From Pseudomonas phenolilytica (GTDB lineage: Bacteria > Pseudomonadota > Gammaproteobacteria > Pseudomonadales > Pseudomonadaceae), in assembly GCF_021432765.1 (NCBI RefSeq), contig NZ_CP058908.1, positions 884,001-948,000 on the forward strand: a stretch of DNA of 64,000 nt, read 5' to 3'. Each line of letters begins with the position of its first letter. The first letter of the stretch is position 1. Positions 38,600 to 50,531 of the stretch are shown here, in pieces. Both the position numbers and the translations under genes were made by a program. The notes under the pieces are model-generated. The model worked only from the letters and a program-made list of their open reading frames with translations. It did not search any database and had not been told where the DNA came from.

Positions 38600-39502
38600 T
38601 CAGCTGTGGGCCGAGGGCGGCACCGGCACCTGACTGTTGACCGCCCGTGGCTGCCAGCCTTGCGCCGCAACACTCTCGTCCATCGCCTGCTGCATGGCGC
38701 GCACCCGACGCTTCTCGGCGCGACGGCTCAGGTACCAGGCGAAGAACGTCGCCAGCGACACGCTGAGCAGAATCAGGCTGGCCACAGCGTTGATTTCCGG
38801 CTTCACGCCCAGGCGCACGGCGGAGAAGATCTCCATCGGCAGGGTGGTCGAGCCGGGACCGGAGACGAAGCTGGCCAGTACCAGATCATCCAGCGACAAG
38901 GCGAACGACAGCATGCCACCCGCGGCCAGCGAGGGCGCGATCATCGGCATGGTGATCAGGAAGAACACCTTCCACGGCCGCGCGCCGAGGTCCATCGCCG
39001 CCTCCTCGATGGACAGGTCCAGCTCGCGCAGGCGCGCCATCACCACCACCGCCACGTAGGACGAACAGAAGGTGGTGTGGGCGATCCAGATCGTCACCAG
39101 ACCCCGCTGCGCCGGCCAGCCGATCAGCTGCGCCATGGCCACGAACAGCAGCAGCAGCGACAGGCCGGTAATCACCTCGGGCATCACCAGGGGCGCGGTG
39201 ACCAGCCCGCCGAACAGCGTGCGTCCGCGGAACACCGGGATGCGTGTGAGCACGAAGGCCGCCATCGTACCCAGCGCCACCGCAGCAATGGCGGTGTAAA
39301 AGGCGACCTCCAGCGAGCGCATCACCGAGCCCATCAGCTGGCTGTTGTCCAGCAGACCGACATACCACTTCACCGACCAGCCACCCCAGACGGTCACCAG
39401 CCGCGAGTCGTTGAACGAGTAGATGACCAGGATGACCATCGGCAGGTAGATGAACAGCAGGCCAAGGACCAGGATCAGGTTGGAGAAGCTCCAGCGTTTC
39501 AT
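38600..39502 (-). CDS. spuH: Polyamine ABC transporter permease SpuH (PotI-like)
   Basis: 300-residue inner-membrane permease. Starts MKRWSFSNLILVLGLLFIYLPMVILVIYSFNDS, contains the EAA loop EEAAMDLGARPWKVFFLITMPMI and a FALSLDDLVLASFVSGPG segment diagnostic for PotC/PotI. ATG overlaps the spuG stop. About 30 C-terminal residues (from VRAMQQAMDES) are a soluble tail. Works with SpuG, SpuF and the binding proteins SpuD/SpuE in putrescine and spermidine import. Confidence 0.95.
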   Translation of the reverse strand: MKRWSFSNLILVLGLLFIYLPMVILVIYSFNDSRLVTVWGGWSVKWYVGLLDNSQLMGSVMRSLEVAFYTAIAAVALGTMAAFVLTRIPVFRGRTLFGGLVTAPLVMPEVITGLSLLLLFVAMAQLIGWPAQRGLVTIWIAHTTFCSSYVAVVVMARLRELDLSIEEAAMDLGARPWKVFFLITMPMIAPSLAAGGMLSFALSLDDLVLASFVSGPGSTTLPMEIFSAVRLGVKPEINAVASLILLSVSLATFFAWYLSRRAEKRRVRAMQQAMDESVAAQGWQPRAVNSQVPVPPSAHS

Positions 39503-40398
39503 AGCTTGCCCTCCAGCTCTTTCGCCTGGTTTCTGTTGAACAGAATGATCGGCACCAAGAGGATCGCCAGCATCACCACCGCCAGCGCCGAGGCCACCGG
39601 CCAGTCGCGGTTGTTGAAGAATTCCTGCCAGAGCACCTTGCCGATCATCAGCGTCTCCGGGCCGCCGAGCAGCTCGGGGATGACGAATTCGCCGACCACC
39701 GGGATGAACACCAGCATGCAGCCGGCGATGATGCCGTTCTTCGACAGCGGCACAGTGATCTTCCAGAAGCTGGTGAGGTTGCGCGCGCCGAGGTCGGATG
39801 CCGCCTCCAGCAGGCTGGGATCGTGCTTCACCAGGTTGGCGTAGAGCGGCAGGATCATGAACGGCAGATACGAATAGACCACGCCGATGTACACCGCGAT
39901 GTCGGTGTTGAGGATCTGCAGCGGCGTGTCGATCAGCCCGAGGTCGAGCAGCAGCCCGTTGAGCAGGCCGTTGCTGCTGAGGATGCCCATCCAGGCGTAG
40001 ACGCGGATCAGGATCGCGGTCCAGGTCGGCATCATGATCAGCAGCAGCAGTACCGTCTGCAGGTCCTTGCGCGCCCGCGCGATGGCATAGGCCATCGGGT
40101 AGCCGATCAGCAGGCACAGCAGCGTGCTGAAGAAGGCGATGCGCAGCGAGCCGAGGTAGGCGGCCAGGTACAGCTCGTCCTCGCTGAGGAAGATGTAGTT
40201 GCCCAGGTTGATCAGCACCTGCAGCTGCTGCTCGGCGTAGCGGAAGATTTCCGTGTACGGCGGAATCGCCACGTCGGCCTCGGCGAAGCTGATCTTCAGC
40301 ACGATGGCGAACGGCAGCAGGAAGAACAGCATCAACCAGAGGAACGGAACGCCGATGACCAGCCGGCGGCCGTTGTTCAGCGCGGGCCGGCGGCTCAT
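39499..40398 (-). CDS. spuG: Polyamine ABC transporter permease SpuG (PotH-like)
   Basis: 299-residue permease with the PotH pattern: WLMLFFLLPFAIVLKISFAEAD, the conserved PTWTAILIRVYAWMGIL, and the EAA loop LEAASDLGARNLTSFWKITVPL. ATG overlaps the spuF stop (ATGA), and its own stop overlaps the spuH start. Pairs with SpuH across the inner membrane. Confidence 0.95.
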   Translation of the reverse strand: MSRRPALNNGRRLVIGVPFLWLMLFFLLPFAIVLKISFAEADVAIPPYTEIFRYAEQQLQVLINLGNYIFLSEDELYLAAYLGSLRIAFFSTLLCLLIGYPMAYAIARARKDLQTVLLLLIMMPTWTAILIRVYAWMGILSSNGLLNGLLLDLGLIDTPLQILNTDIAVYIGVVYSYLPFMILPLYANLVKHDPSLLEAASDLGARNLTSFWKITVPLSKNGIIAGCMLVFIPVVGEFVIPELLGGPETLMIGKVLWQEFFNNRDWPVASALAVVMLAILLVPIILFNRNQAKELEGKL

Positions 40399-41546
40399 GC
40401 CTGTAGCACCACGCCGCTGTCACTGAGCCAGTGCAGGTAGACCCGCTCCTCCCAGGTCGGCCATTTGACGTGGCGCTCGGCATTGGCGACGAAGGCCTGC
40501 AGCAGCATCCCCGACTCCAGCTTGATGTAGTACACCGAATGGCCGCCGAGGTAGGCGATGTCGTGCACCACGCCCTCGACCCAGTTGTAGTCCGCCATCT
40601 CCAGCACCGGCTTCTCCAGGCTCATCATCAGCTTCTCCGGGCGCAGGGCGTAGGTCACACGCTTGTCCTGGGCACGGGTACTGATGCCGTGGCCGACGTA
40701 GATGGGGCGTTCGAGCTGCGGGCAGGCAATCACCGCATGGTCTTCGAGGTCCTCCACCAGCTCGCCGTCGAACAGGTTGACGTTGCCGATGAATTCGCAG
40801 ACCAGCCGGCTGGCCGGGGTTTCGTAGATGTCCATCGGGCTGCCGACCTGGGCGATCCAGCCCTGGCTCATGATGGCGATGCGCTCGGCCATGGTCATGG
40901 CCTCTTCCTGGTCATGGGTGACCATCACGCAAGTCACGCCGACGCGCTCGATGATCTGCACCAGTTCCAGCTGCATCTGCGAGCGCAGCTTCTTGTCCAG
41001 CGCGCCCATCGGCTCGTCGAGCAGCAACAGCTTGGGCCGTTTCGCCAGCGAACGCGCCAAGGCCACGCGCTGGCGCTGGCCGCCGGAGAGCTGGTGCGGC
41101 TTGCGCTTGGCGTACTGGGTCATCTGCACCAGGCCGAGCATCTCGCTGACGCGCCCGGCGATCTCGTCCTTGGCCAGGCCATCCTGCTTGAGGCCGAAAG
41201 CGATGTTCTGCTCGACCGTCATGTGCGGGAACAGCGCATAGGACTGGAACATCATGTTGATCGGCCGCTCGTAGGGCGGCAGATCGGTGATGTCCTGACC
41301 GTCGAGGAAGATACGCCCCTCGCTCGGCCGCTCGAAGCCGGCGAGCATGCGCAGCAGGGTCGACTTGCCCGATCCGGAACCGCCCAGCAGGGCGAATATC
41401 TCGCCCTGATGGATGTTCAGCGAGACGTCATCGACCGCCACCGTTTCATCGAACTTCTTGGTGACGCGGTCGATCTTCAGCAGCACCTGCTTGTTCTTGC
41501 TCTCGCCGGTGAGGGCTTTCTTGTAGGCGCTGGAGGCAACGGCCAT
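40395..41546 (-). CDS. spuF: Polyamine ABC transporter ATPase SpuF (PotG-like)
   Basis: 383 residues. ABC domain with Walker A GGSGSGKS, signature LSGGQRQRVALARSL, Walker B LLLLDEPMGALDKK and VTHDQEEAM; C-terminal TOBE-type regulatory domain (about 290-383) with VTYALRPEKLMMS. Start at the ATG complementary to 41544-41546, with GGGAG eight bases upstream. The frame remains open upstream to 42335 but that region belongs to spuE in another frame. Confidence 0.95.
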   Translation of the reverse strand: MAVASSAYKKALTGESKNKQVLLKIDRVTKKFDETVAVDDVSLNIHQGEIFALLGGSGSGKSTLLRMLAGFERPSEGRIFLDGQDITDLPPYERPINMMFQSYALFPHMTVEQNIAFGLKQDGLAKDEIAGRVSEMLGLVQMTQYAKRKPHQLSGGQRQRVALARSLAKRPKLLLLDEPMGALDKKLRSQMQLELVQIIERVGVTCVMVTHDQEEAMTMAERIAIMSQGWIAQVGSPMDIYETPASRLVCEFIGNVNLFDGELVEDLEDHAVIACPQLERPIYVGHGISTRAQDKRVTYALRPEKLMMSLEKPVLEMADYNWVEGVVHDIAYLGGHSVYYIKLESGMLLQAFVANAERHVKWPTWEERVYLHWLSDSGVVLQA

Positions 41547-41629
41547 GCGCGAACTCCCGAAAATGTAAGGTTGGCCGGCCAGCGCCGGATATCGATGGTC
41601 GTTGCAGCGGGCGGGAATCGCCCGGGTAT

Positions 41630-42733
<1,104 letters not shown>

Positions 42734-42941
42734 TCAGGCCGTGCGTTGCCCCGAGGGGAAAGCCGGGCTGTTTATTGGAAAAACCTCTGAAAATCAACAG
42801 GTGACGCAACAAAAACCGAGTGTTGCGCGAGGAAATGCTGCGCCAGCGGACTACAGACTGGCGCAACTCCCGTCGGCTCGGCACTCCCTCGCCTTATAGC
42901 GACCGGGCAGCACGACGGCTGCCGGGCCGGCACGTCAGGCT

Positions 42942-44063
<1,122 letters not shown>

Positions 44064-44216
44064 TTATGTCGGGGCAGTGGAACAGACCATGAACAGCGCG
44101 GCGGTCTGGCGGTGCACCGTATCGGCGCATCTTCGGTTGGCTCCGGCCACGCGCAGCGCGCAGTCTGGCAAGGTCGGGGACGCTTTTTCAACAGACCGTA
44201 CGCTGCCCGGTGAACC

Positions 44217-45575
44217 TTAGCCCAGCACGTCACGGGCGGTGGCATCCAGACACAGCCGGACCTTGCCGATCAGCTCGTCGATTTCCCCCTCGGCGATCAC
44301 CAGCGGCGGCGACACGATCATGGTGTCGCCGACCGCGCGCATCACCAGGCCGTTGCGGAAGCAGTGCTCGCGACAGCGCATGCCGACCCCCGCCTCGGCG
44401 AAGCGCTCGCGGGTTTTCTTGTTCTTCACCAGTTCCAGCGCGCCGAGCATGCCGACGCCGCGCGCCTCGCCCACCAGCGGGTGCTCGGCAAGTTCCTGCC
44501 AGCGAGATTGCAAATAAGGTGCCGTCTTCGTCTTGACCCGCTCGACGATCTTCTCCTCGCGCAGGATGCGGATGTTCTCCAACGCCACCGCAGCGGCCAC
44601 CGGATGCCCCGAATAGGTGAAGCCATGGTAGAACTCGCCGCCCTCGTTGAGCGTGCGCACCACTTCATCGCGCACCACCACGCCGCCCATCGGGATGTAC
44701 CCCGAGGTCAGGCCCTTGGCGATGGGCATCAGATCCGGCTCGAAGCCGTAGTAGTCGCTGCCGAACCACTCACCGGTACGGCCGAAGCCGCAGATGACCT
44801 CGTCGGCGATGAAGAGGATGTCGTAGCGCGCGAGAATTTCCTTGACCCGCGGCCAGTAGCTCTCGGGGGGGATGATCACGCCGCCGGCGCCTTGGATCGG
44901 TTCGGCGATGAAGGCGGCGACCTTGTCCTCGCCGACCTCGAGAATCTTCTGTTCCAGCTGGTCAGCGATGCGTACGCCGAACTCTTCCGGGCTCATGTCG
45001 CCGCCCTCGCCGAACCAGTAGGGCTGGTCGATATGCTCGATGCCCGGGATCGGCCCGTCGCCCTGCTCGTGCATGGCCTTCATGCCGCCAAGGCTGGCGC
45101 CGGCGATGGTCGAGCCGTGATAGCCGTTCCAGCGGCCGATGATCACCTTCTTCGCCGGCTGGCCCTTGATCGCCCAGTAATGGCGCACCATGCGCAGCAC
45201 GGTGTCGTTGGCTTCCGAGCCCGAGCCGGTGAAGAACACATGGTTCATTCCGGCCGGCGCGATGTCGGCGATCGCCTTGGCCAGGGCCACCGCCGGCGGG
45301 TGAGCGGTCTGGAAGAACAGGTTGTAGTAGGGCAGTTCGCGCATCTGCTTCGCCGCGGCCTCGACCAGCTCCTCGCGACCGTAGCCGACGTTGACGCACC
45401 ACAGACCGGCCATGGCATCGAGAATCTTGTGGCCCTCGCTGTCCCACAGGTAGACGCCGGAAGCCTTGGTGATGATGCGCGTGCCCTTGGCGTTCAGCGC
45501 CTTGTAGTCGGTGAACGGCGGCAAGTGGTGGTCGCGGCTCAGGGCTTGCCAATGCAGGGTTTGCGAATCGCTCAT
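44217..45575 (-). CDS. spuC: Polyamine:pyruvate aminotransferase SpuC
   Basis: 452-residue class III aminotransferase that moves an amino group from putrescine or related diamines to pyruvate. N-terminal family stretch [39 protein letters not shown]-phosphate site [20 protein letters not shown], Asp motif [22 protein letters not shown] and the PLP Lys in [23 protein letters not shown] is five bases from the start. It lies between spuB and spuD as in P. aeruginosa. Confidence 0.95.
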   Translation of the reverse strand: MSDSQTLHWQALSRDHHLPPFTDYKALNAKGTRIITKASGVYLWDSEGHKILDAMAGLWCVNVGYGREELVEAAAKQMRELPYYNLFFQTAHPPAVALAKAIADIAPAGMNHVFFTGSGSEANDTVLRMVRHYWAIKGQPAKKVIIGRWNGYHGSTIAGASLGGMKAMHEQGDGPIPGIEHIDQPYWFGEGGDMSPEEFGVRIADQLEQKILEVGEDKVAAFIAEPIQGAGGVIIPPESYWPRVKEILARYDILFIADEVICGFGRTGEWFGSDYYGFEPDLMPIAKGLTSGYIPMGGVVVRDEVVRTLNEGGEFYHGFTYSGHPVAAAVALENIRILREEKIVERVKTKTAPYLQSRWQELAEHPLVGEARGVGMLGALELVKNKKTRERFAEAGVGMRCREHCFRNGLVMRAVGDTMIVSPPLVIAEGEIDELIGKVRLCLDATARDVLG

Positions 45576-45647
45576 CGAGTCACCTCTTTTTGCCTATGTG
45601 AGTGGTCGGTGGATGAGCACCGCGTCATCCACCCCTACGGCTGTTCG

Positions 45648-47006
45648 TTACACCGAAAGCATCAGGAACTCGCGCTCCCAGGAGCTGATGACCCGGTGAT
45701 AGTTCTCCTGCTCGGTGCGCTTGACCGCGACGTAGCCGGTGATGAACTTCGGGCTCAGGTACTTGCGCAGCTCGCGGCAGTTCTCCATGCGTTCCAGCGC
45801 CGCTTCCAGGGTCAGCGGCAGACGCAGGTTGCGGCGCTCGTAGCCGCGCCCCTTGACCGGCGGGCTCGGGTTGATGCCCTCGACCATACCGATGTAGCCG
45901 CACAGCAGGCTGGCAGCGATGGCCAGGTAGGGATTGGCGTCGGCGCCCGGCAGGCGGTTTTCCAGACGACGGTTCTGCGGGTCGGAATCCGGCACGCGCA
46001 GGCCGACGGTACGGTTCTCCTCGCCCCACTCGACGTTCACCGGCGCCGAGGTATCGGGCAGGAAGCGGCGGAACGAGTTGACGTTGGGTGCGAATAGCGG
46101 CAGCAGCTCGGGGATGTACTTCTGCAGGCCGCCGACGTGGTGCAGGAACAGCTGGCTCATCGAGCCGTCGGGATTGGAGAACACGTTGCGCCCGCTCTCC
46201 AGGTCCACCACGCTCTGGTGCAGATGCATGGCGCTGCCCGGCTCGCCGGTCATCGGCTTGGCCATGAAGGTGGCCGCCACGTTGTGCTTGAGCGCGGCCT
46301 CGCGCATGGTGCGCTTGAACACCAAAATCTGGTCGGCCAGATGCAGCGCCTCGCCATGACGGAAGTTGATCTCCATCTGCGCGGTGCCTTCCTCGTGGAT
46401 CAGCGTGTCCAGGTCCAGGCCCTGCGCTTCGCACCAGTCGTACATGTCCTCGAACAGCGGGTCGAATTCGTTGGCCGCATCGATGGAGAACGACTGGCGG
46501 CCAGTCTCCTGGCGCCCGGAACGGCCGATCGGCGGCTGGAACGGCAGGTCAGGGTCCTCGCAGCGACTGGTCAGGTAGAACTCCATTTCCGGCGCGACGA
46601 TGGGCTGCCAGCCGCGATCGGCGTATAGCTTCAATACGCGCTTGAGGATGTTGCGCGGCGACAGCTCGATGGGGTTGCCCATCTTGTCGTAGGTGTCGTG
46701 GATCACCTGGGCAGTGGGTTCGATGGCCCAGGGCACGAGAAACACCGCATTGGGATCGGGCCGGCAGAACATGTCGATGTCCGCCGGATCGAGCAGTTCG
46801 TAATAGATGTCATCCTCGACGTAGTCGCCGGTGACGGTCTGCAGCAGCACGCTTTCGGGCAGGCGCATGCCCTTCTCGCCGAGGAACTTGCTGGTCGGGG
46901 AGATCTTGCCGCGGGCGATGCCGGTCAGGTCGCTGATCAGGCATTCCACTTCAGTGATCTTGCGTTCTTTGAGCCAGCTGGTGAGCTGGTCGAGCTGGGT
47001 AGTCAT
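45648..47006 (-). CDS. spuB: Gamma-glutamylpolyamine synthetase SpuB (GS type III-like, PuuA family)
   Basis: 452 residues, glutamine-synthetase fold. Metal and ATP sites: APEMEFYL, EEGTAQMEINFRHG, GSAMHLHQS, RRFLPDTSAP and EWGEENRTVGLRVPDSDPQNRRLENRLPGADANPYLA. It probably attaches glutamate to polyamines for gamma-glutamyl catabolism; the related SpuI is encoded divergently. The start is the ATG complementary to 47004-47006, with GAGGT four bases before it; the frame is open further upstream to 47138 but without family homology. Confidence 0.94.
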   Translation of the reverse strand: MTTQLDQLTSWLKERKITEVECLISDLTGIARGKISPTSKFLGEKGMRLPESVLLQTVTGDYVEDDIYYELLDPADIDMFCRPDPNAVFLVPWAIEPTAQVIHDTYDKMGNPIELSPRNILKRVLKLYADRGWQPIVAPEMEFYLTSRCEDPDLPFQPPIGRSGRQETGRQSFSIDAANEFDPLFEDMYDWCEAQGLDLDTLIHEEGTAQMEINFRHGEALHLADQILVFKRTMREAALKHNVAATFMAKPMTGEPGSAMHLHQSVVDLESGRNVFSNPDGSMSQLFLHHVGGLQKYIPELLPLFAPNVNSFRRFLPDTSAPVNVEWGEENRTVGLRVPDSDPQNRRLENRLPGADANPYLAIAASLLCGYIGMVEGINPSPPVKGRGYERRNLRLPLTLEAALERMENCRELRKYLSPKFITGYVAVKRTEQENYHRVISSWEREFLMLSV

Positions 47007-47041
47007 GATGACCTCGGGTTGAGTGTTGGCGCCGCGTCCGA

Positions 47042-47788
47042 TCAGCGCTGTCTCGCGCGTTCCCGACAGGCTTCGGCGAAGCCCTGGAACAACGCCAGGT
47101 AATGCGGGTGCTCGTGCACCTTCCATTCCGGATGCCACTGTACGCCGAGGGCGAAACTGCGGGCATCCTCCACCGAGAACGCCTCGATCAGACCGTCCGG
47201 CGCCAGCGCCTCGATGCGCAGGCCCTCGCCCAGACGTTCGACGCCCTGGCCATGCACCGAATTGACGCGCACCAGCGCCGGCAAGCCGAGACGCTCGAGC
47301 AGGCCGCCAGGTTGTACGTGCAGGTCGTGACTGAGGCCGTACTGGTCGTCGAGCGGCGCCTCGGGGTTCTCGCGGTGGTCCTGGTAGGGCTCCACCTCGT
47401 GCACTTTTTGCAACAGGCTGCCACCGAAGGCCACATTCATTTCCTGGAAGCCGCGACAGATGCCGAACACCGGAATACCCGCATGCACGGCCGCGCGGAT
47501 CAGCGGCAGGGTCAGGCGGTCGCGCGGCGGATCGTGCGGGGTGCCCGGCGCGCTCTGCGGCCCGGCGTAATGCTGCGGCTCGACGTTCGACGGCGAGCCG
47601 GTGAACAGCAGGCCATCAAGGCTTTCCAACAGCGTGGCCTGATCGATCAGTTCATCCAGGGCGGGGATGATCAGCGGCACACCGGCGACCGCGGCGGCAC
47701 GCAAGTACTTGTCGCCGGCAATATGAAAACCGTGCTGGCCGATCATGCGGGTGCAGGCGGAAACGCCGATCAGGGGCTTGCGCGACAT
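47042..47788 (-). CDS. spuA: Gamma-glutamyl-GABA hydrolase SpuA (PuuD-like class I amidotransferase)
   Basis: 248-residue peptidase C26. KPLIGVSACTRMIGQHGFHIAGDKYLRAA, GLLFTGSPSNVEPQHY, the catalytic Cys in GICRGFQEMNVAFGG, and the His-Glu pair in GVQWHPEW. It would cleave gamma-glutamyl-GABA to glutamate and GABA. Start at the ATG complementary to 47786-47788; an upstream in-frame ATG would add 46 residues without homology. First gene of the spuABCDEFGH unit. Confidence 0.93.
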   Translation of the reverse strand: MSRKPLIGVSACTRMIGQHGFHIAGDKYLRAAAVAGVPLIIPALDELIDQATLLESLDGLLFTGSPSNVEPQHYAGPQSAPGTPHDPPRDRLTLPLIRAAVHAGIPVFGICRGFQEMNVAFGGSLLQKVHEVEPYQDHRENPEAPLDDQYGLSHDLHVQPGGLLERLGLPALVRVNSVHGQGVERLGEGLRIEALAPDGLIEAFSVEDARSFALGVQWHPEWKVHEHPHYLALFQGFAEACRERARQR

Positions 47789-47821
47789 GGGATGCTCGTC
47801 TTCCGGTTGATGGCTTACCGG

Positions 47822-47850
47822 AGAGTAGTCTTGTTCATTTTTATAGACAA
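47822..47850 (-). promoter_or_regulatory. Candidate promoter of the spuA-H operon
   Basis: On the minus strand TTGTCT (47850-47845) is followed after 17 bases by TACTCT (47827-47822). It is in the AT-rich part of the 251-base gap shared with divergent spuI. On the plus strand a TTGACA at 47959-47964 could serve spuI, though its -10 is poor. Confidence 0.35.
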
Positions 47851-48039
47851 TAGCCGAACGGAGCGGCGATCTCGTGGTTTTTTCCACATCGCACGCTGGA
47901 GACGAAAATGCCCCGCAAGTGCCCACTCTGGGCCATCATGGGGCGTCCCGGAGGGCTATTGACAGGCTTCAGGCTTTCGGATTGACTCCTAACCGAGCAG
48001 TCTGATGATTGAAATTTTTAACAATTAAGGTGCTTCATC

Positions 48040-49416
48040 ATGCTTCCCCCGCCGCGTGCCGTTCAGCTCAACGAAGCGAACGCGTTTCTCAAGGAACACC
48101 CGGAGGTGCTCTACATCGACCTCCTCATTGCAGACATGAATGGCGTCGTGCGTGGCAAGCGCATCGAACGCGCCAGCCTGCACAAGGTGTACGAGAAAGG
48201 CATCAACCTGCCCGCCTCGCTGTTTGCCCTGGATATCAACGGCATTACCGTGGAAAGCTCCGGTCTGGGCATGGACATCGGCGACTCGGACCGCACCTGT
48301 TTCCCCATTCCCAACACACTCAGTCGCGAACCCTGGCAGCGCCGCCCCACCGCACAGCTGCTGATGACCATGCACGAGCGTGATGGCGAGCCGTTCTTCG
48401 CCGACCCGCGTGAGGTACTGCGCCAGGTGGTGAGCCGCTTCGACGAACTGGGCCTGACCATCTGCGCCGCCTTCGAGCTGGAGTTCTACCTGATCGACCA
48501 GGAGAACGTGAACGGCCGTCCACAACCGCCGCGCTCGCCGATCTCCGGCAAACGCCCGCAGTCGACCCAGGTCTACCTGATCGACGACCTCGACGAGTAC
48601 GTCGACTGCCTGCAGGACATTCTCGAAGGCGCCAAGGAGCAGGGCATTCCGGCCGACGCCATCGTCAAGGAGAGCGCCCCGGCGCAGTTCGAGGTCAACC
48701 TCCATCATGTCGCCGATCCGATCAAGGCGTGCGACTACGCGGTGCTGCTCAAGCGGCTGATCAAGAACATCGCCTACGACCACGAGATGGACACCACCTT
48801 CATGGCCAAGCCCTATCCGGGCCAGGCCGGCAACGGGCTGCACGTGCACATCTCGCTGCTGGACAAGGACGGTAACAATATCTTCGCTACCGACAACCCG
48901 CTGGAGAGCCAGGCCCTGCGCCACGCCATCGGCGGTGTGCAGGAGACGATGGCCGCATCGATGGCCTTCCTCTGCCCCAACGTCAACTCCTACCGCCGCT
49001 TCGGCGCACAGTTCTACGTGCCCAATGCACCCTGCTGGGGCCTGGACAACCGCACCGTGGCGCTGCGCGTGCCGACCGACAGCCCGGACGCCGTGCGTAT
49101 CGAACACCGCGTCGCCGGCGCCGATGCCAACCCCTACCTGCTGCTGGCGGCGGTGCTGGCCGGCATCCACCACGGGCTGACCAACCGCATCGAGCCGAAT
49201 GCGCCGATCGAGGGCAACTCCTACGAACAGGTGGAACCGAGCCTGCCGTCCAACTTGCGCGACGCGCTGCGCCAGCTCGACGACAGCGAGATCATGGCGC
49301 GCTACATCAGCCCCGATTACATCGACATCTTCGTCGCCTGCAAGGAAAGCGAACTGGCCGAGTTCGAGCATTCGATCTCCGACCTCGAATACAACTGGTA
49401 CCTGCATACCGTCTGA
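48040..49416 (+). CDS. spuI: Gamma-glutamylputrescine synthetase SpuI (PuuA-like)
   Basis: 458-residue glutamine-synthetase-fold enzyme. VLYIDLLIADMNGVVRGKRIER, the metal ligands in AFELEFYLIDQE and ESAPAQFEVNLHH, GNGLHVHISL, YRRFGAQFYVPNAPCWGLDNRTVALRVPTDSPDAVRIEHRVAGADANPYLL. Clearly related to SpuB but more like E. coli PuuA. ATG with TAAGGTG eight bases upstream. Divergent from spuA across 251 bases, as in P. aeruginosa, so the gap probably holds the control sites of both directions. Confidence 0.93.
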   Translation: MLPPPRAVQLNEANAFLKEHPEVLYIDLLIADMNGVVRGKRIERASLHKVYEKGINLPASLFALDINGITVESSGLGMDIGDSDRTCFPIPNTLSREPWQRRPTAQLLMTMHERDGEPFFADPREVLRQVVSRFDELGLTICAAFELEFYLIDQENVNGRPQPPRSPISGKRPQSTQVYLIDDLDEYVDCLQDILEGAKEQGIPADAIVKESAPAQFEVNLHHVADPIKACDYAVLLKRLIKNIAYDHEMDTTFMAKPYPGQAGNGLHVHISLLDKDGNNIFATDNPLESQALRHAIGGVQETMAASMAFLCPNVNSYRRFGAQFYVPNAPCWGLDNRTVALRVPTDSPDAVRIEHRVAGADANPYLLLAAVLAGIHHGLTNRIEPNAPIEGNSYEQVEPSLPSNLRDALRQLDDSEIMARYISPDYIDIFVACKESELAEFEHSISDLEYNWYLHTV

Positions 49417-49556
49417 CCCACCGGCCCCGCTGCCGCGCGCCCGAGCGGGCGTGCAGCGCGGCGCCGCGAGCGGCCGCCCCCTGCCCGGCGCCGAACAATC
49501 TCGCCTAGAATCACTCCATTCCTGACCGAACCATTATTTTTCCGCGAGGCCAGCCC

Positions 49557-50438
49557 ATGTCCCGTACCGTCACTGTCGCCGCCACCCAGATGGCTTGCTC
49601 CTGGGATCGCCAGGCGAACATCGCCAACGCCGAGAAGCTGGTGCGCGAAGCCGCCGCCAAGGGCGCGCAGATCATCCTGATTCAGGAACTGTTCGAGACC
49701 CCCTACTTCTGCCAGAAGCCCAACCCCGAGTATCTGCAGCTGGCCACCTCGGTCGAGGACAACCCGGCGATCCGGCATTTCCAGAAGGTCGCCGCCGAGC
49801 TCAAGGTGGTGCTGCCGATCAGCTTCTTCGAACTGGCCGGGCGCGCGCGCTTCAACTCCATCGCCATCATCGACGCCGACGGCACGCTGCTCGGCGTCTA
49901 CCGCAAGAGCCACATCCCGGACGGCCCCGGTTACCACGAGAAGTACTACTTCAACCCCGGCGACAGCGGCTTCAAGGTCTGGCAGACCCGCTATGCGCGC
50001 ATCGGCGTGGCCATCTGCTGGGACCAGTGGTTCCCCGAGACCGCCCGCAGCATGGCGCTGATGGGTGCCGAGCTGCTGTTCTACCCCACCGCCATCGGCA
50101 GCGAACCGCACGACCCGAACATCACCTCGCGCGACCACTGGCAGCGCGTGCAGCAGGGCCATGCCGGAGCCAACCTGATGCCGCTGATCGCCAGCAACCG
50201 CGTCGGTAAAGAGGAGCAGGACGGCTACGACATCACCTTCTACGGCTCGTCGTTCATCGCCGACCAGTTCGGCGCCAAGGTCGAGGAAATGGACGAGACC
50301 AGCGAGGGCGTGCTGGTGCACTCGTTCGATCTCGATCAGCTGGAGCATATCCGCAGCGCCTGGGGCGTGTTCCGCGACCGCCGGCCGAACCTCTACGGCC
50401 CGATCCGCACCCTCGACGGCCAGACGCCGTCGGAATGA
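49557..50438 (+). CDS. aguB: N-carbamoylputrescine amidase AguB
   Basis: 293-residue nitrilase-family hydrolase: N-carbamoylputrescine to putrescine, ammonia and carbon dioxide. Catalytic Glu44 (LIQELFETPYF), Lys117 (VYRKSHIPDG) and Cys154 (GVAICWDQWFPETAR) are all present. GAGG precedes the ATG. 140 bases after spuI, followed by aguA; these two act in sequence on agmatine. The TetR repressor gene aguR found before aguB in P. aeruginosa is not here. Confidence 0.96.
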   Translation: MSRTVTVAATQMACSWDRQANIANAEKLVREAAAKGAQIILIQELFETPYFCQKPNPEYLQLATSVEDNPAIRHFQKVAAELKVVLPISFFELAGRARFNSIAIIDADGTLLGVYRKSHIPDGPGYHEKYYFNPGDSGFKVWQTRYARIGVAICWDQWFPETARSMALMGAELLFYPTAIGSEPHDPNITSRDHWQRVQQGHAGANLMPLIASNRVGKEEQDGYDITFYGSSFIADQFGAKVEEMDETSEGVLVHSFDLDQLEHIRSAWGVFRDRRPNLYGPIRTLDGQTPSE

Positions 50439-50444
50439 ACGCAG

Positions 50445-50514
50445 GGTGGAAAACGGCCAACGGCCTTTTCCACCGGTTGTACCCTCGGTGGAAAACGCTG
50501 CGCGATTTTCCACC
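50445..50514 (+). repeat. Two tandem hairpins with identical arms between aguB and aguA
   Basis: GGTGGAAAA / TTTTCCACC occurs twice: 50445-50453 with 50466-50474, and 50487-50495 with 50506-50514. The first has an extra GGCC/GGCC inner stem. They fill the 93-base gap between two co-directional pathway genes. Likely a short intergenic repeat family or mRNA-stability elements. Confidence 0.75.
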
Positions 50515-50531
50515 CTACGAGAGAGATCGCG

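Noticed and set aside
38600..40483. A single minus-strand frame of over 600 residues joining spuH with sequence further upstream
   Set aside because: The upstream part is spuG read in another frame; SpuH has a normal start at 39502 overlapping the spuG stop.
47959..47987. TTGACA-N17-TTGACT as a promoter of spuI
   Set aside because: The -35 is perfect but the -10 has only three matches; not strong enough to list as a separate feature.
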